DNA from: Litomosoides sigmodontis | Lineage: Eukaryota > Nematoda > Chromadorea > Rhabditida > Onchocercidae | Reading direction: 5' to 3' | DNA: 64,000 bases | NCBI GenBank assembly: GCA_963070105.1 | Contig: OY718805.1 | Coordinates: forward strand, 5,204,001-5,268,000 | In this document: positions 38,501 through 51,009 of the stretch, piece by piece | Layout: the number at the start of each line of letters is the position of its first letter | How positions within the stretch are numbered: the stretch's first letter is position 1 | Made by a program: the position numbers and the translations under genes | The notes under the pieces: generated by a model | Database searches by the model: none | What the model saw: the letters and a program-made list of their open reading frames with translations, nothing else | Told to the model about the DNA's origin: nothing

Positions 38501-41500
38501 CCTTCCTATTTCTTAATGTACATCAAGTTATGGTATACAGTTGCTGAAGAGGGAAAGATGAACCGGCTACGAATTTCAGCGAGGTCATCTCGAAGCCGTG
38601 CTACTTTGACATCAATTTCAGCCTTTCGTCTTGCACCATCATCAATCTCCTTTCGAGCATCACGCAACGAGTCAGAGTACTGTATCTGAAAAGAAATCTT
38701 TGCCACCCTTTAGAGAAATTTCACACTCTGTTTATTCAATGACAACTTGATTACTCTCTCCATACACTAATTCACTATCACTATGATTTGGAATGTACCA
38801 AAAATAACATTTGATTATTTGACATATTCAAAGTTACAGTACATATTTCTTAAAGAAAGGAAAACAAAGAATGGCTTTCTTTTCCTTGCATTGTTTTTAT
38901 TTCTCTTCTTTCAAACCTGTAGTGAAAGTTTCATCACATTCACTTTTAAAAAGTGTATACTAACTTTACAAAATTTATTTTGCTTAAAAGAGTAACAACA
39001 CGTTATCACACACATTGCTGCACTAACCGTAACAAATGAAAATTGTGACGCCAAAACAAAATCCAGTTTCAAATGGCTTTTTCCGAAATGTTAAATACAC
39101 AAAAAAATAAGTACCAAAAAAACTGAGTGACAAAATATACATAGTAATTAGTGTTAATAATCACGAATGGTAGCGCAGACTACTATGATGCCATGACTTT
39201 GCAGCACAACAAACATTTAACCAAAGGGACTTTGAGCTAATTGCTTAATTATGGTGGTAATCACGACAAGTTTGTTAATTATATAACCTAGAATGAATAC
39301 ACATACATTAGTTTTATGGTCCCTTCACGTGCACTATTCCCTGGATTTTTTTAGCGCATTTTATCCAACACCTATTAGTCATACATGTTTCCTGACGACA
39401 AAAATAAAGATATTTTGCTTTTACTTCAGTTAATTCACATCTAAATTTTTAGCAATTTTTTTGTCAAAATATTCCTAGAAAGGTTATGAGTTTCAGTTGT
39501 TAGCAACAGTGCAGGAAATTTATAATGAAGTGAATTGTAAACCATCAATTTCAATTTTTGTTCCATAAAATATTGGAGCTTAACATATGCGATATCACAT
39601 ATTTTTCAGTTTCCAAGACATTCTCAATGAACTTTACAAATATTACGCAGCCTTCTCACACCCATTAAAGGGAACTTCGTATTTCTAAAAAACATTTTCA
39701 TTGCAAAAATTTCCATCCCGAAATTGTAGAATTTTGAAACAGAAAACATTATCTAAGCTAAACACAATTCCATCGTTAATTTTAAAACAATCAAATGAAT
39801 GTATTAAAAAATTCTGAAGATCATGACACACGCTGACATTGCCAAGTGGTTCAACCAAATTCTTAGACTTGGCAATGAGCGAGAAACCCTGATTTAGGCT
39901 CTCTCTCCCTAGTTAAAACGGTACAATTACGGCATAAGGCATAAGTAAACTCCTGCACACATACTGCACCGTCACCACTCCTCACACACTGTGAGTTATT
40001 GGAAATAAGAAAGTATGATTGATTTACAAGATCGAAGCATTTGGAAATGAAGCCATCCTTTTTCGCTTGCGATGTAATGCCACCCAACTGACTTCATCAT
40101 TCCGTAACTTGACTCCCACGTAAACCTAGCTCCCACGAAATGTGAAGGAAAGTTTCTTCTGGCGCTCAAATAGGCAAATGATTTCAGTGCACGTAAATGA
40201 GCTAGTATGAATATTTTGTTAAATTAACCTTAATTTCACTTGTATCCTTTCCCCACCGTCCACGTAGCTCTTCAAGATCAGCAACCAATTTCCTGTTCTG
40301 TTCCTCGAGTTTCTTCACCCGATCGATGTAATTTCCAAGGCGATCATTCAGTCCTTGCATTTCTTTTTTTTCTTTATCTGTTGCTTCAAGGAATGATTTT
40401 GCGGCATTTGCACTCAGTGCTGGACTGATACCGCCAATGGATGCTGAACCCATTTCCGTGACCATTTTTAGCACTCGGCCTGTAACTTTAGTGATGAGCC
40501 AGAGAAATAAGGTAAGTTTGGCCTCTAAACAGAGATAAACAGGAAATTTGGAAGTTTTAATTGAAAACAACTAAAGGATGCTAGAGATTGCTGTCGATAT
40601 TTGCAAGAAATTCCAAAGTGTATTTCATTCAAAAATCTTCAAACTGAAGTTTAGCATTGAACCACTGTGCCTCTCTGAGGTTTTTTTTTTTGTAAAAATT
40701 AAGAAACTCTCGCCTCTAGACTTTTAATTTTATTGCTTTTAGTAAAGCGTTACGCAAAATACTATCCGTCAGTTTCATAGCTAATTAACTTACCTCCGCT
40801 GGCTCCAGGCAACGACCGAATTGTGTCACTTGAATACATCATTATTCTGTTTCAATTTGGCTAACAAATAATTGGTAAAAACAGTAACTGAACAAACTGC
40901 GGATGTGAATATTACGGGTAAAAGCAAATTTCCTTCAACACAAACGCAAGTACGCTAAATACGTACAACGGCAGCTATAAAATTAAATGAAAATTTTGAG
41001 GTTAAAGCGAATGTGAACTGATAAAACGCGCTTCACTCTCACTTGAAATAAATTCACAAATGCTTGAAAAATACACTTTTCCGCACACTATTTAAACAGC
41101 CTCTAATCGACCACCTTGAAAACGATGATTCATTCATTTAAGAAAGATATTAGTAATTTTTTTCCAAAAAAAAACTCAGTGACAAGCTGGCAAGAAGTTT
41201 GTGATGATTCATTAGCCCAAATTCCAGCAGTGCTCAGAATATGCGATCAATGATTGAAATTTCACTTCTAATATCAATGAACTGTTAAGGCGCTCATAGC
41301 GGTTGGTAATGGAATAATTGTCGTAATGGCGCAGATGGCCCTAATATAACTGTTACTGACTGACAGTGGGGAAAGTCATCTACCGAGCCACTGCTGCCAT
41401 TATTATCACCGACAATCAGACCGAAAATTCCCCTCTGCAATTCTTCTTATGTGACACTAACTAACAGTAAGAACAAGAATGCCGATGGATGAGATTACTG

Positions 41501-41543
41501 ACACTCACACACACACACACACACACACAAAGACACACACACA

Positions 41544-41594
<51 letters not shown>

Positions 41595-44500
41595 TCATAT
41601 ATACAAAAACAGGAGGATGCACACGGACGGGCGGCGACTCATACATCTTCGCTTTAACTCCTCTCTCACCTTCCTCTCTTCCTTCCTGCGCCACCAACGA
41701 TCCGTCTGTTGAGAACATCCCCCTAACCGATGACGCGCTTCCTACATATTGCGCTTAAAACCAGTATTGCTGCACTTACAATAAAGTAGACTTATTCTCG
41801 TAAAGTCAGTCTGAATCGTGTAATTACGTGCTTGAAGTGACCTCAGTGAAATGTACTAAGAGAGGAGACTTTGACAAAATAATTGGTTCAGATCGGTGCG
41901 TGCTCCTCGTGGCTTACGTCAACTATTGAGTGGCACTCGAGCGTAACACTATTTGTTTTAAACGATGTAATCTGATAATACACTGGAACGATCAGAACTA
42001 ACTAATCTAACCTTTAGATCCATCTATATAAAGTTTATTAATGAAATGACGGGTGCTAGCAATGCCAATAGTGCACGCTGCAATAAACAGCCATATCATG
42101 GCATGCAGTGAATGAATATCATCGTTTTAGTGTCAACAAGACAATTATCTACCTGTCCTTTCCTTTCCCTTTATGTGCCACCATACTCTGATGTGCGTGT
42201 ACGTGTGCGTGCATCTGCATGTTTTAAAATACAGTTGTGTACATTGTGTTGTGCGTGAAAGTACGCCGCCGACAAAAGCTTATTAAAAATTAGATCAGAT
42301 AGCGGTGGTAATGAGAAGACAAGAAAGTGGGTGAGTCATTAATGCACGACCTGAGACATTTGAGTGGGAGAGTGCGGAATACAGTCGGTCAGTCCTGTGT
42401 TTTCGTCAATTAATAAAACAATTGAAGAAGTGACTGTACAACGTTGCTTTCTACGACAAAGAGAGAAGGGAAACTTCCGCCACTAACACACACACACACA
42501 CACACCTCAATATTAACAGAAATGTGCAGCGAAATTCATTTGACGAAGTTAATCTTTTATATGGATTCCTACCTGCCTGCCAAGGGACCAATAAAATAAA
42601 CATTCACTGCTTGTAAGCATCCGCTCGAAAATGAAAACTGATCGAAAACAGGATTTCGATCGATGATGGAAGGAAGAAATCGTCGGAGAATGAAATTACA
42701 ATAGAAGTGAACCAGCCCTCCACTGATAACCCTTCCAGGGAAATGTAATGCGAAGAGTGAATGTGCCTTTGGATTGAACTCAACTAGTCTATGCTATGAA
42801 CTATTTTGGAAGGGCAGTTCGATCCAAACCAATAATCATGTAAGATGTCGGATGGAACATTTTCTGGATGAAGTAGAAGGATGGAGAGCTAGACGGACAA
42901 TCGAATCGGACTTTTCAAGCAAGTAAATCAATTAGCTCGGTGTTACCTTTCAAATAGAAGCTCAGGTTCACCTGACAAATGAACTCATCATCACATTGCG
43001 GCAACTAACGAAAGTGGGATCCTCATCAATAAAAAGGTCACATACAGCAATGGAACATAACACGTAGCACGTTTGCTATTTGGTTAGATTACGATCACCC
43101 CTACGTGAGCTCGTGCGAAGTAGTACTTTTGTTGAGCTCTGCAAAAATTATTGTTAACAACAATGTGGGCCTCCAATTTAATAGCGTGTGATAGTGCGCA
43201 AGACGAAGTCAACCAATCAGTGATTTCACTGCAACATAGCAACAAATTTCCATATTTCTTATCAGCCCGTGCTAATGATGATAGCTTCACCTGTTGCGTT
43301 TCTTATCATTAAGTCTGTTCCGTTCCTTCTTTCACTTTGAAAAATCTAATTATTGGAAAAAACTTATTAGCAGAGAATCGTCTATGTTAGCTACCTTCTT
43401 TTCTAAATTTGATCATAAACTTTTTTACAAGAAATAAATTAATTTCTCTAAATATTCTAACATTCCCAGTCATTTCCATCTCCATCATTTACTCTGTTCG
43501 CAATGGATTGCTCCTAAGATTACTTTCCGCTTCTCTCTCTTCTATATGAGATAACATTTGTCGGAAACAAAAAAGAAACCTTTTAGTGTTACTATAGAAA
43601 GACCTGAAAAAACACTTTGGGAGGGATTTGAGAGTGCATGGAGCGTAAAATTATTTCACGCACGTAATTATGCTCATTGTTGGAGAACTATCTGTTGGTG
43701 TGTGTAATGGAAATGAAGAAAAAAACTCCCAGGTGGAAGTACTGTAAAATGAGAAGGTCAAAAACAGCACAACAATGTCTTTTGAGACGATTCAGCGGAA
43801 GAGACTAACTAGTTTCAAGTTCACTAACTTCTCTATGAGGAAGGAAACTGTAGGCTTTTCATTTTCTTCTTACTGAGCGTAATTTCTTCGGATCATTTTA
43901 TAAATATCAGTCGGTCGGCTAATTTTTTCAAGCATTTTCTCAGAAATTACGAAACTAAAATCAATCCTGTTTGATAAGATCAGTAATGTATAAGTGATAA
44001 GCGATAAATGTACATGTATATCGTGCATATATGTGCTATATAAGTATATCATATATATATGTGATAACAGTGATTGCTAGTTGCTAATTAATGCATTGGC
44101 AATTGCGTTTCATTTCAATAGTTTAATTACATAGCTGTTTACGAACGCGAAAATGGGAATAAAGGAACACGAGATATCTAAAACATTTTAACTGTGATGG
44201 GAAGAGAATTGTGTACAAGGACAGCTTCCTTCTCTTATGTCATCCGAAATCCTCGTAGACAACCGGACTCTGTCAATGTGATAGAGATTTAACACATATG
44301 AAATTCATCCATACCTTTACAGCTGTATTTTAATTGTTTACTAAACTTCGACATATCAAATATACCAGAAATACGATAGATTATGTGCTTACTCAGCCGG
44401 ATAATTACTTCAATTTATGGTATGCATATGAGTGTAATGAGGTTGAATGCTAATTAGCGGAAGGTCGCTGAAAAAGTTTGAAGGGCCTTAAGACATTTTT

Positions 44501-45122
44501 AACTCGTTGCATTTCATTGATATGCCAATTTCTATTTCATGTTTAGCTTAACGACAGTTAATTCTACTCATAATAGTTTCCAACTTCAACTTAGTATTTT
44601 TTTTTCACAGTTCAACAGTAGTTGAATGCGTGAAAGGAAAAAACTGAGTGAATGAGGAAGTGCGAAGGTGGAAAGTTTTCAAATTATCGACAGCAATCGT
44701 ATAACTAAACGTTCAAGCAATGAAAAAATTTCGTTTTTCCTAATCGCTATGACATGCATTGTTGGAGATTCAATCTGAGTACTTTCAAGTAAAGCCATGT
44801 GCAGTAGTATTTCATGTGTTATTTCGAAATGAGAGCTAGCTGGAATAGTGATTTAGACTTGAACCAATGATTGGAATAAAGATGTGAGATACGTTATCCT
44901 CCTCGGACATCCCTTTCCACATTCTAACCTCTGCACTGATATCTGTCAGCAAGTACATAAAATTCTTAGAAAACCATCCTTACCGCCACCTCCACCGACC
45001 ACCGCACCGCTACTGTAATTTCCGGACTGTCGACTTTGTGTACGAACAGCTGTACGCGGTTGAATTGTAGAACGATAAGCGATCTCATATTCGCTCTCAG
45101 TACTTTGTTTTGAGGATGACAT
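35540..45122 (-). CDS. ifb-1: Cytoplasmic intermediate filament protein IFB-1, long-head isoform A
   Basis: Nematode intermediate filament protein. C. elegans IFB-1 co-polymerises with IFA proteins in epidermal attachment structures and other epithelia. Exons: 44984-45122 (head A), 40229-40479, 38564-38685, 38058-38244, 37400-37654, 37099-37266, 36717-36895, 36125-36326, 35913-36020, 35540-35704; all phases agree, giving 591 aa. The head begins MSSSKQSTESEYEIAYR. The rod starts at LNDRLGNYIDRVKKLEEQN and ends at the diagnostic EIAIYRKMLEGEE; between them is the long coil-1B coiled coil shared with lamins. The tail is a lamin-tail Ig fold (TTFQRSAKGNVTIAECDPNG, then WGIGANVVTTLI). Match to remembered C. 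elegans IFB-1 is near-identical over much of the rod. An acceptor (TTTAATAG) ends at 45141, 19 bases before the ATG, and may be a spliced-leader or UTR intron site. Confidence 0.96.
37868..37977. repeat. Intronic repeat copy 1 in ifb-1
   Basis: About 110 bases in the intron between shared exons 38058-38244 and 37400-37654. The copy reads TTTCTTCC, AACTTAAGAAAAGTGTC, TATCAAGT and GAAGAAGG in order. It is roughly 70% similar by eye to the copy at 38436-38563 in the neighbouring upstream intron. Confidence 0.6.
38436..38563. repeat. Intronic repeat copy 2 in ifb-1
   Basis: Shares ordered blocks with 37868-37977 (TTCCTTTCTT, AACTTGAGAGAAGTGTC, CATCAAGTTATGG, TGAAGAGGGA, ATGAAC). On the coding strand this copy starts exactly at the 5' splice site of the exon 38564-38685, so the donor GTTCAT is part of the repeat. 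Confidence 0.6.
40794..40842 (-). CDS. ifb-1: Alternative first exon of ifb-1 (short-head isoform B)
   Basis: This short exon encodes MMYSSDTIRSLPGASG and ends with a GTAAG donor in phase 1, the same phase as head A. It splices to the shared exon starting at 40479 (residues GRVLKMVTEMGS), giving a 561-aa isoform. C. elegans ifb-1 also makes A and B isoforms that differ only in the head, driven by separate promoters. Here the two first exons are about 4.1 kb apart, so a second promoter should lie just upstream, between about 40850 and 41500. Start choice is between the two adjacent ATGs at 40842 and 40839. Confidence 0.85.
41506..41590. repeat. (CA)n microsatellite, interrupted
   Basis: An imperfect CA/AC dinucleotide array with AAAG and CAGA interruptions, upstream of the ifb-1 isoform-B first exon. 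It creates long Thr-His or Cys-Val open frames that are not genes. Confidence 0.97.
42486..42506. repeat. Short (CA)n microsatellite
   Basis: About ten CA units inside the long first intron of ifb-1 isoform A. Confidence 0.95.
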
Positions 45123-46904
45123 CTCGTCTTTCGCCTTTTCCTATTAAATTCTCGGAGAAATATGAATAAATTGGCGTCCAAAATTTTTCACCAAATAAGA
45201 GAATGTGATGAAATAAGCTCGCACTGAAATAATACACATTTCGTGCAAAATTTCAACTTAAAATATATAAGCACAACGCATTGAAATGAAAGGTCTAATG
45301 CAAACGAATAAAATGGTATAGCACAGCATTAAATAATTTATTGATTTTCGATGAGCATAAAGAGAAAGTACAGAGCATAATAACTAAAAGTATAGAACTT
45401 AAATTATAAGATAGTATGAAATTAAAAACATACGTAAAGCTCACTGAACGAAAATTAGATTTGAAGGGAGAGGAATAATAGTTATAGATATAATAGGAAT
45501 AGTAGCAAAGTACAGGTACAAATTTTAATAGGAAATTTAAAACTGATGAATTCAGAGTTGTAGATGCATTAGTGATAATATTTGAAGGTATGATAATCAA
45601 TAGTAACGGTAAATAAACACTGCTTCGATTAAGTAATCACAATCGATCCACCTGTCATTTATCGGATGGAAAATCTCCTTGCATCAAATCTTGCAGAGTA
45701 GCTTACCACACCAGCTACTCTGCAATTATTTCTGGTTCTGGGAAATCTCAAGGATGTCAATCCGACTGCTCTCAAGCTTCATCCACTCTTCCTTGATTGT
45801 ATTAAACTTTCAAACCTTTCGACCAATTTCAGCAATCATTGAGTTAGAATTATTATCCAAATGAATATTGTAAAACTATTTTTTTACGACTATGAAGAGA
45901 GAAAATAATGTTGCAATTATTGTAATTCTCATTTGGGAGAAAAATGTAAGCAAAGTACATAGACGAGCTGTTCCTGAGCCTTCGTCACAAAAAACGACCA
46001 TCACATTTGTCGTTCAGGCGTTCATTTATCAAATCTTCCGATAATCAAACAAGACCATTTCTCGCTTGACTTACCCAATGAGAATTACGATAATGATAAG
46101 GATGACAGTCAGTTCAACTGTCTCTTTTGATTCATTCACTTATCCCTCTGATGTTTCTGAAGTAATTTCAGTTTTGATTTAAGTTGTTGTGAAACTGCGC
46201 ATGTCAGGAATTTTCCGCTGAATTGGCCACATTCCGCCAATAATTTCATTTCTTTGTAACATTAACAGATACATACCAAACAATCGAAATCATCCAGTGC
46301 TCTCAAAGTGATTCAGTCTCTCACGTGAAATTGAGTCAGAAGATAAATGCTGCATTTAAAGCATCGAAATTTTCAAAATTGTACGACACCAGCAATTGAG
46401 TCGCCCAGTGAATTTCGTAAAATTGCCGGGCTTGGAGTAAAGCGAAAAATAATTTAAAATGCTACTTATGGATTAGTAAGATTAGAATTAAATCATAAAA
46501 TTGCATATGTTTTATGATTTTAGGAAAAAATTCGATTCCGAAAGAATTTCTCTGGCGCAGAATTCAATGAATTTCATCAATCTCACAAATACCGTATAGG
46601 AAAGTTTCTCGTACGAAATATGAAAAACAAAATTTCATAGGGAAATTTCTGCTTTATTAATTGCTCACTTCACTTCATTGTTTCAATGTTATGCAACATT
46701 TTTGGAACGAACTGAAATGAAAAAAAAAGGAAGGGAAAAGTAAAGGAACAGAAGTTCCCTTTTTTCTTCTACAACTGTCTTAGAGAGAGAGAGACAGAGA
46801 GAGTAGAAAGAATTCCCTCTGAATGAATCATTCGAAGTTTTTGCATTTGAGAAAAAAGCAATGTTGGCATAAAATGAACAGTTCACTTCAGTTAAATGGT
46901 GAAT

Positions 46905-46908
<4 letters not shown>

Positions 46909-46947
<39 letters not shown>

Positions 46948-46950
46948 TGT
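46909..46950. repeat. (TG)n microsatellite
   Basis: About twenty TG units with one A interruption, upstream of ifb-1 isoform A. A short GA-rich tract precedes it at 46784-46803. Confidence 0.97.
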
Positions 46951-48605
46951 TGGCATTCTGAAGAGAAGAGAAGTGTTGTAGAAGAGATTAGATAAGGGTG
47001 ATGAATGGATCACAATAGACATGCGCAAGAAATGCATTCTTTGCTTTTTCAAAATACATCTACCATTCTCTCTCGGAATGATAACAAATGACAGTTCGCG
47101 AAGTAAAACCCAAAAATATGTATCATTGACGTTGGATAGTAACAGACAACATATCTCTCAGCTATCAGTCGCAACTGTACATTTTCTTGCCAGCTAGCTA
47201 TCAGTTAAAGCAGCGAACAACACAATGGCCAACTGCAAAAATTAATAGCACTGATAACGGTTTAGTGATGGCATATCTCCTCTATAAATCTGCCGCTATT
47301 CTCATAAGCAAGAGAGAAGTGATTACAGATAAACTGATAAGCTCCTTCTCTCTCTTTCTCTATCTGCCTCTGCTCCTTTCTCCTTATTGTCGAAGAGAAG
47401 CTACAAAAGCATAGCGCTAATAAAACACTTCAAGAAATGTCAACGGAAAATGAACTAGCTATTCAATTCGTTGAAGGTTTACTCCAAGCATCCCTTCCAC
47501 CTATCAAATCTTGGTGCTCATAAACAATCGCACCAAACTCGACGTCTCCGATCTGTCTCTGCCATTACGTGCATTTTATTTTCTAACCTGACACTTACTC
47601 TTGCGGTAGCAACGTTCGCTAATGCTTTCTCCTCCGCTCGCATTTCAGTCTTTTCTTTTACAAAAGGGAAAAATTTCTAAAACAAACTAAAACACCACAG
47701 TTCTAGCTATGATAAACCTGCAAGACGTTGATTTGCAAAAAGGAAAAGGAAAACATCTATGCCCAAAATTTATTAAGGAAATTTAAGAGATTCATTATCA
47801 CTTGAATCAGAAAGGAGGCTGTAGTCGTGTTTAATAATCCTCCACCTGCAGAAGCACATTTGTGACAGCGAGTCATCTGAATGGAATGGTTAACATTTCC
47901 ACCATGGAAGAGTGTTCGAGGAAGCCAGGTGTTTCCTAATGAAGGAGTGGCTGAAGATGAAGAAGAAATTTCTAGCGTTTACAAAAGAAACTACTTTGGA
48001 GAGGGAATTTCAGATTACAAAAGTTAAGAAGATTTGTACGATTCAGAAGCACTTATGCTTTTCTCACAATGAGTCACAACGACAGCAAAAGCTAGACAGG
48101 CTCCTCTAAAAAAGTACAAAATTTTCCACAACGAAATGGATTACTCCTATAGTGATCGCTAGATGGATGGTATCGTCGGCACCATATGGCAGGAACTCTG
48201 ATTGAACGATGCAAAAAGAATCACAAAATTTCAATGGTTGGAAGAGAAAAAAGAAGGAAGGGGCGGAAAAGGGACATACAAAAAATGCGATGCAAAAGAA
48301 GTGCTTCCTCACTTCCTTGTAGAAAGAAGCGAAATTTGTCCTTCAAAACAAGGAGAGAGAAATAGAAATGGACTGCGTAAAACCGCTGGCAGCGATCGAA
48401 CGATTCTCAGTATAATCTTCCAGCGCAAATTTCCGATTGAACATACAGTAGCAATCTGGTCAACAAACAAAAGGAAGTCGTCCTGGAAGATGGAAACATC
48501 CAGCGAAACCCGTACGACAAACAGTCTAGCAGGAGGCAAACGACATCCGATCCGGGAAACTAATACGTTAAAGGACTGCTACACCGTGCGTCATCAGCTT
48601 ATACT

Positions 48606-48606
<1 letters not shown>

Positions 48607-48661
<55 letters not shown>
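48607..48661. repeat. Perfect (CA)27 microsatellite
   Basis: An uninterrupted CA array of about 27 units, the longest pure repeat in the window. It inflates the open frames on both strands here (His-Thr and Val-Cys runs). Confidence 0.98.
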
Positions 48662-48664
<3 letters not shown>

Positions 48665-51009
48665 CATATACATACAAGCATGTACAGATGCGTACGAGCA
48701 GATGAAAGTCACCATCGACACCAACCACCACAAGCAGCCAGCGCTTGAATGAATACAAAAGGAAGTAAACATGGGAGGCAGCAAGATACCACGGGAAGTC
48801 GATTGACAGAAGCAGAAGCAGAGAGAGTGATGGAGGAGAGTGGTGGAGAGAGAAAAGAGGACAGGTGAGACTCTCTCGCTGTATCCTTTGCGAATAGCCT
48901 CTCGGCTTTTTTAGGAGAGAGGGCATTTTTGCTTAGCTAAGCTTGAATACTTGAGATTAGCTAAACGAGCTGTACCTCTCTCCCTCTCTCGCTACTCAAT
49001 ATCTTATGAAGGACTAAGCAGCATTAAGTATCCAGTTGGCAATTGTGGAAGATTGGGAGTAGCGGAATGACCAATGTTCATTCCCACGTAGCCTCAGGTT
49101 AATTTAATAGTAAAGGATGAAGATGCGTGCAACGCCGAAAGCTCTGTGATAGATCAAAGCAATTATTATGCCGCTTTTTCGCTAATTCCTAGTTTTATCT
49201 ATGTGATTTTTCCTTTAAACACACGCACACACACAGACATGCGCAAGGGATACGTCCATCTAGAAAGTTTGAAATCGATATTTCTACATTGCAGCATGAA
49301 AGAGTGATGACGAAAGCAGTTGAAAGGTTGTTTGAGTTTTTAGTTTCATTGATGCTAACGTAACTGTAATGTGCACAAGTGATTTTCGAGAGGAAGAAAA
49401 AATGTTGGGGTTTGCGGTGGGAGAGTGAAAGCAAATTTTAAAGTGCGGTTGTGACAGATAAGAAGTCACAGCGCAAAGACACAATGACAGCCAATTGCAT
49501 CGTAAATGCCTATGAAAGGTTCAGCGAAGGAGAGATGTTCGTTGTGGAAATTTGTTCAAATTACGTATGATGTCCTGCAAACCCTTCTTTCACCTATCCA
49601 ACTACCTGTAATTTGAAATTTAATTCGTTTTTAAGTTGCCTTACATTCCAACCATATGATAATGTTGACTTAAACAAACTAATCATTTTTAAGTATTTTC
49701 CCCTTTTCATTTCACCCCTTCTAGTTCGATTTACGTGATGCCTTCCTTCTATTTCGTCTTTGTGTTTTTCCTCTGAAATGTTTAGTTACAGTGGAATAAC
49801 ATTTGCTGAGCTTCTAGGAAAAAAAATGACAAATTACTTTACCCACCTCCCATTAAACTAATATGTTCGCCAGTTACTTTTTTCTAGAAACTCATCAAAT
49901 GTTATGTTTTGAATTGGAAATACTTTCTTTGAAAGGATCAAAGGTCATCCTTTCGTATCCTCTCTTCTGCAAACACTACGCTAGGAGAAAAGTAAATTAA
50001 TGTTCAGGCATTTCACCTATTATTTAAATTATCCCATTCCTCTCTCATCTTTCTTCAATACTCTTTTCTCTCTGCAAACTCGATTTTCATGACAAATTTG
50101 TTGCTTTGCTCGAAATCACATTGAAATATTACGGAATGTCAATCAAATGACATTTGTTGCAGAGCAATTTTTTTGTGAAAATTATAAAATTGCAATTTGG
50201 AAGATGCAGGAAATTGGATCCATCAAATAAACATTTATACTTGAAATGATGTTCGTATAAAAGCATTTTTTTAAATAATATATGTCATGTGGTCATTTTT
50301 CAAGTGATTGTAACTGGCACGTAAATCTGAAATTGACCTTTAGCGCATAAATCCACGTCCAAAAGTGATTTCCATCTGTATTTTTGATGCATTTCGCTAA
50401 CTTTTTTTGACTTGCATTTACCGAATTTCTAATTCTCAAAGTTTTTGCCGCTTCCTTCTCGTAAATTCTTTTTTTCCTACAGAGAGCATTAAATAGTTCT
50501 GTGTATGCTTCCGCCAATAACTTTTGTTAAAATGTAAAATAGCGAGGAAGGAAAAATGTCAGTTCGATATTCCAAACTGGATTTTATGAGTATAAGAAGA
50601 TTACGTGTGCCCAAATGTATCTGAAAAATTCAATGACTCATTATTCTCAATGTAATAATATTATCTCTGATACCTTTGCTGTTTTTTCATACATTTTTGG
50701 TAAAAAACGCAGAAAATGATATATTACGGTAGCGAAAGAACCTGAAGTTTGCAAGCGGAGATTGCCAACAACAAACTATCCAGCAATTAACTACTTTTAA
50801 TTTATTAAATTAATAAATTGAAAAGAAACGTTCGTTGAAGGTATAGAAGAGTGAACAGTTCCTTTCACTCACTTAAAGGTAAGAATCAGGAATCGAATAG
50901 CGTTATACATGACTGTACACCATAATCGAAAGGCGAATTCCACTTCGATGATCGTAAAAGGTGCAGGGCGGTAAGAAGAAGAAATTCAACAAGGATGTTA
51001 GGCCATCAC

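Noticed and set aside
41461..41758. Overlapping open frames on both strands over the 41.5-kb CA repeat
   Set aside because: Dinucleotide repeats lack stops in most frames; the frames are artefacts of the microsatellite.
44600..45200. Reading the head-A region as an independent 71-codon gene
   Set aside because: That frame is a shadow of the ifb-1A head exon, which reads correctly in another frame with a proper donor at 44983.
48202..48705. 167-codon open frame on the plus strand
   Set aside because: It begins without an ATG, and its 3' part is the translated CA microsatellite (Thr-His run); there are no motifs.
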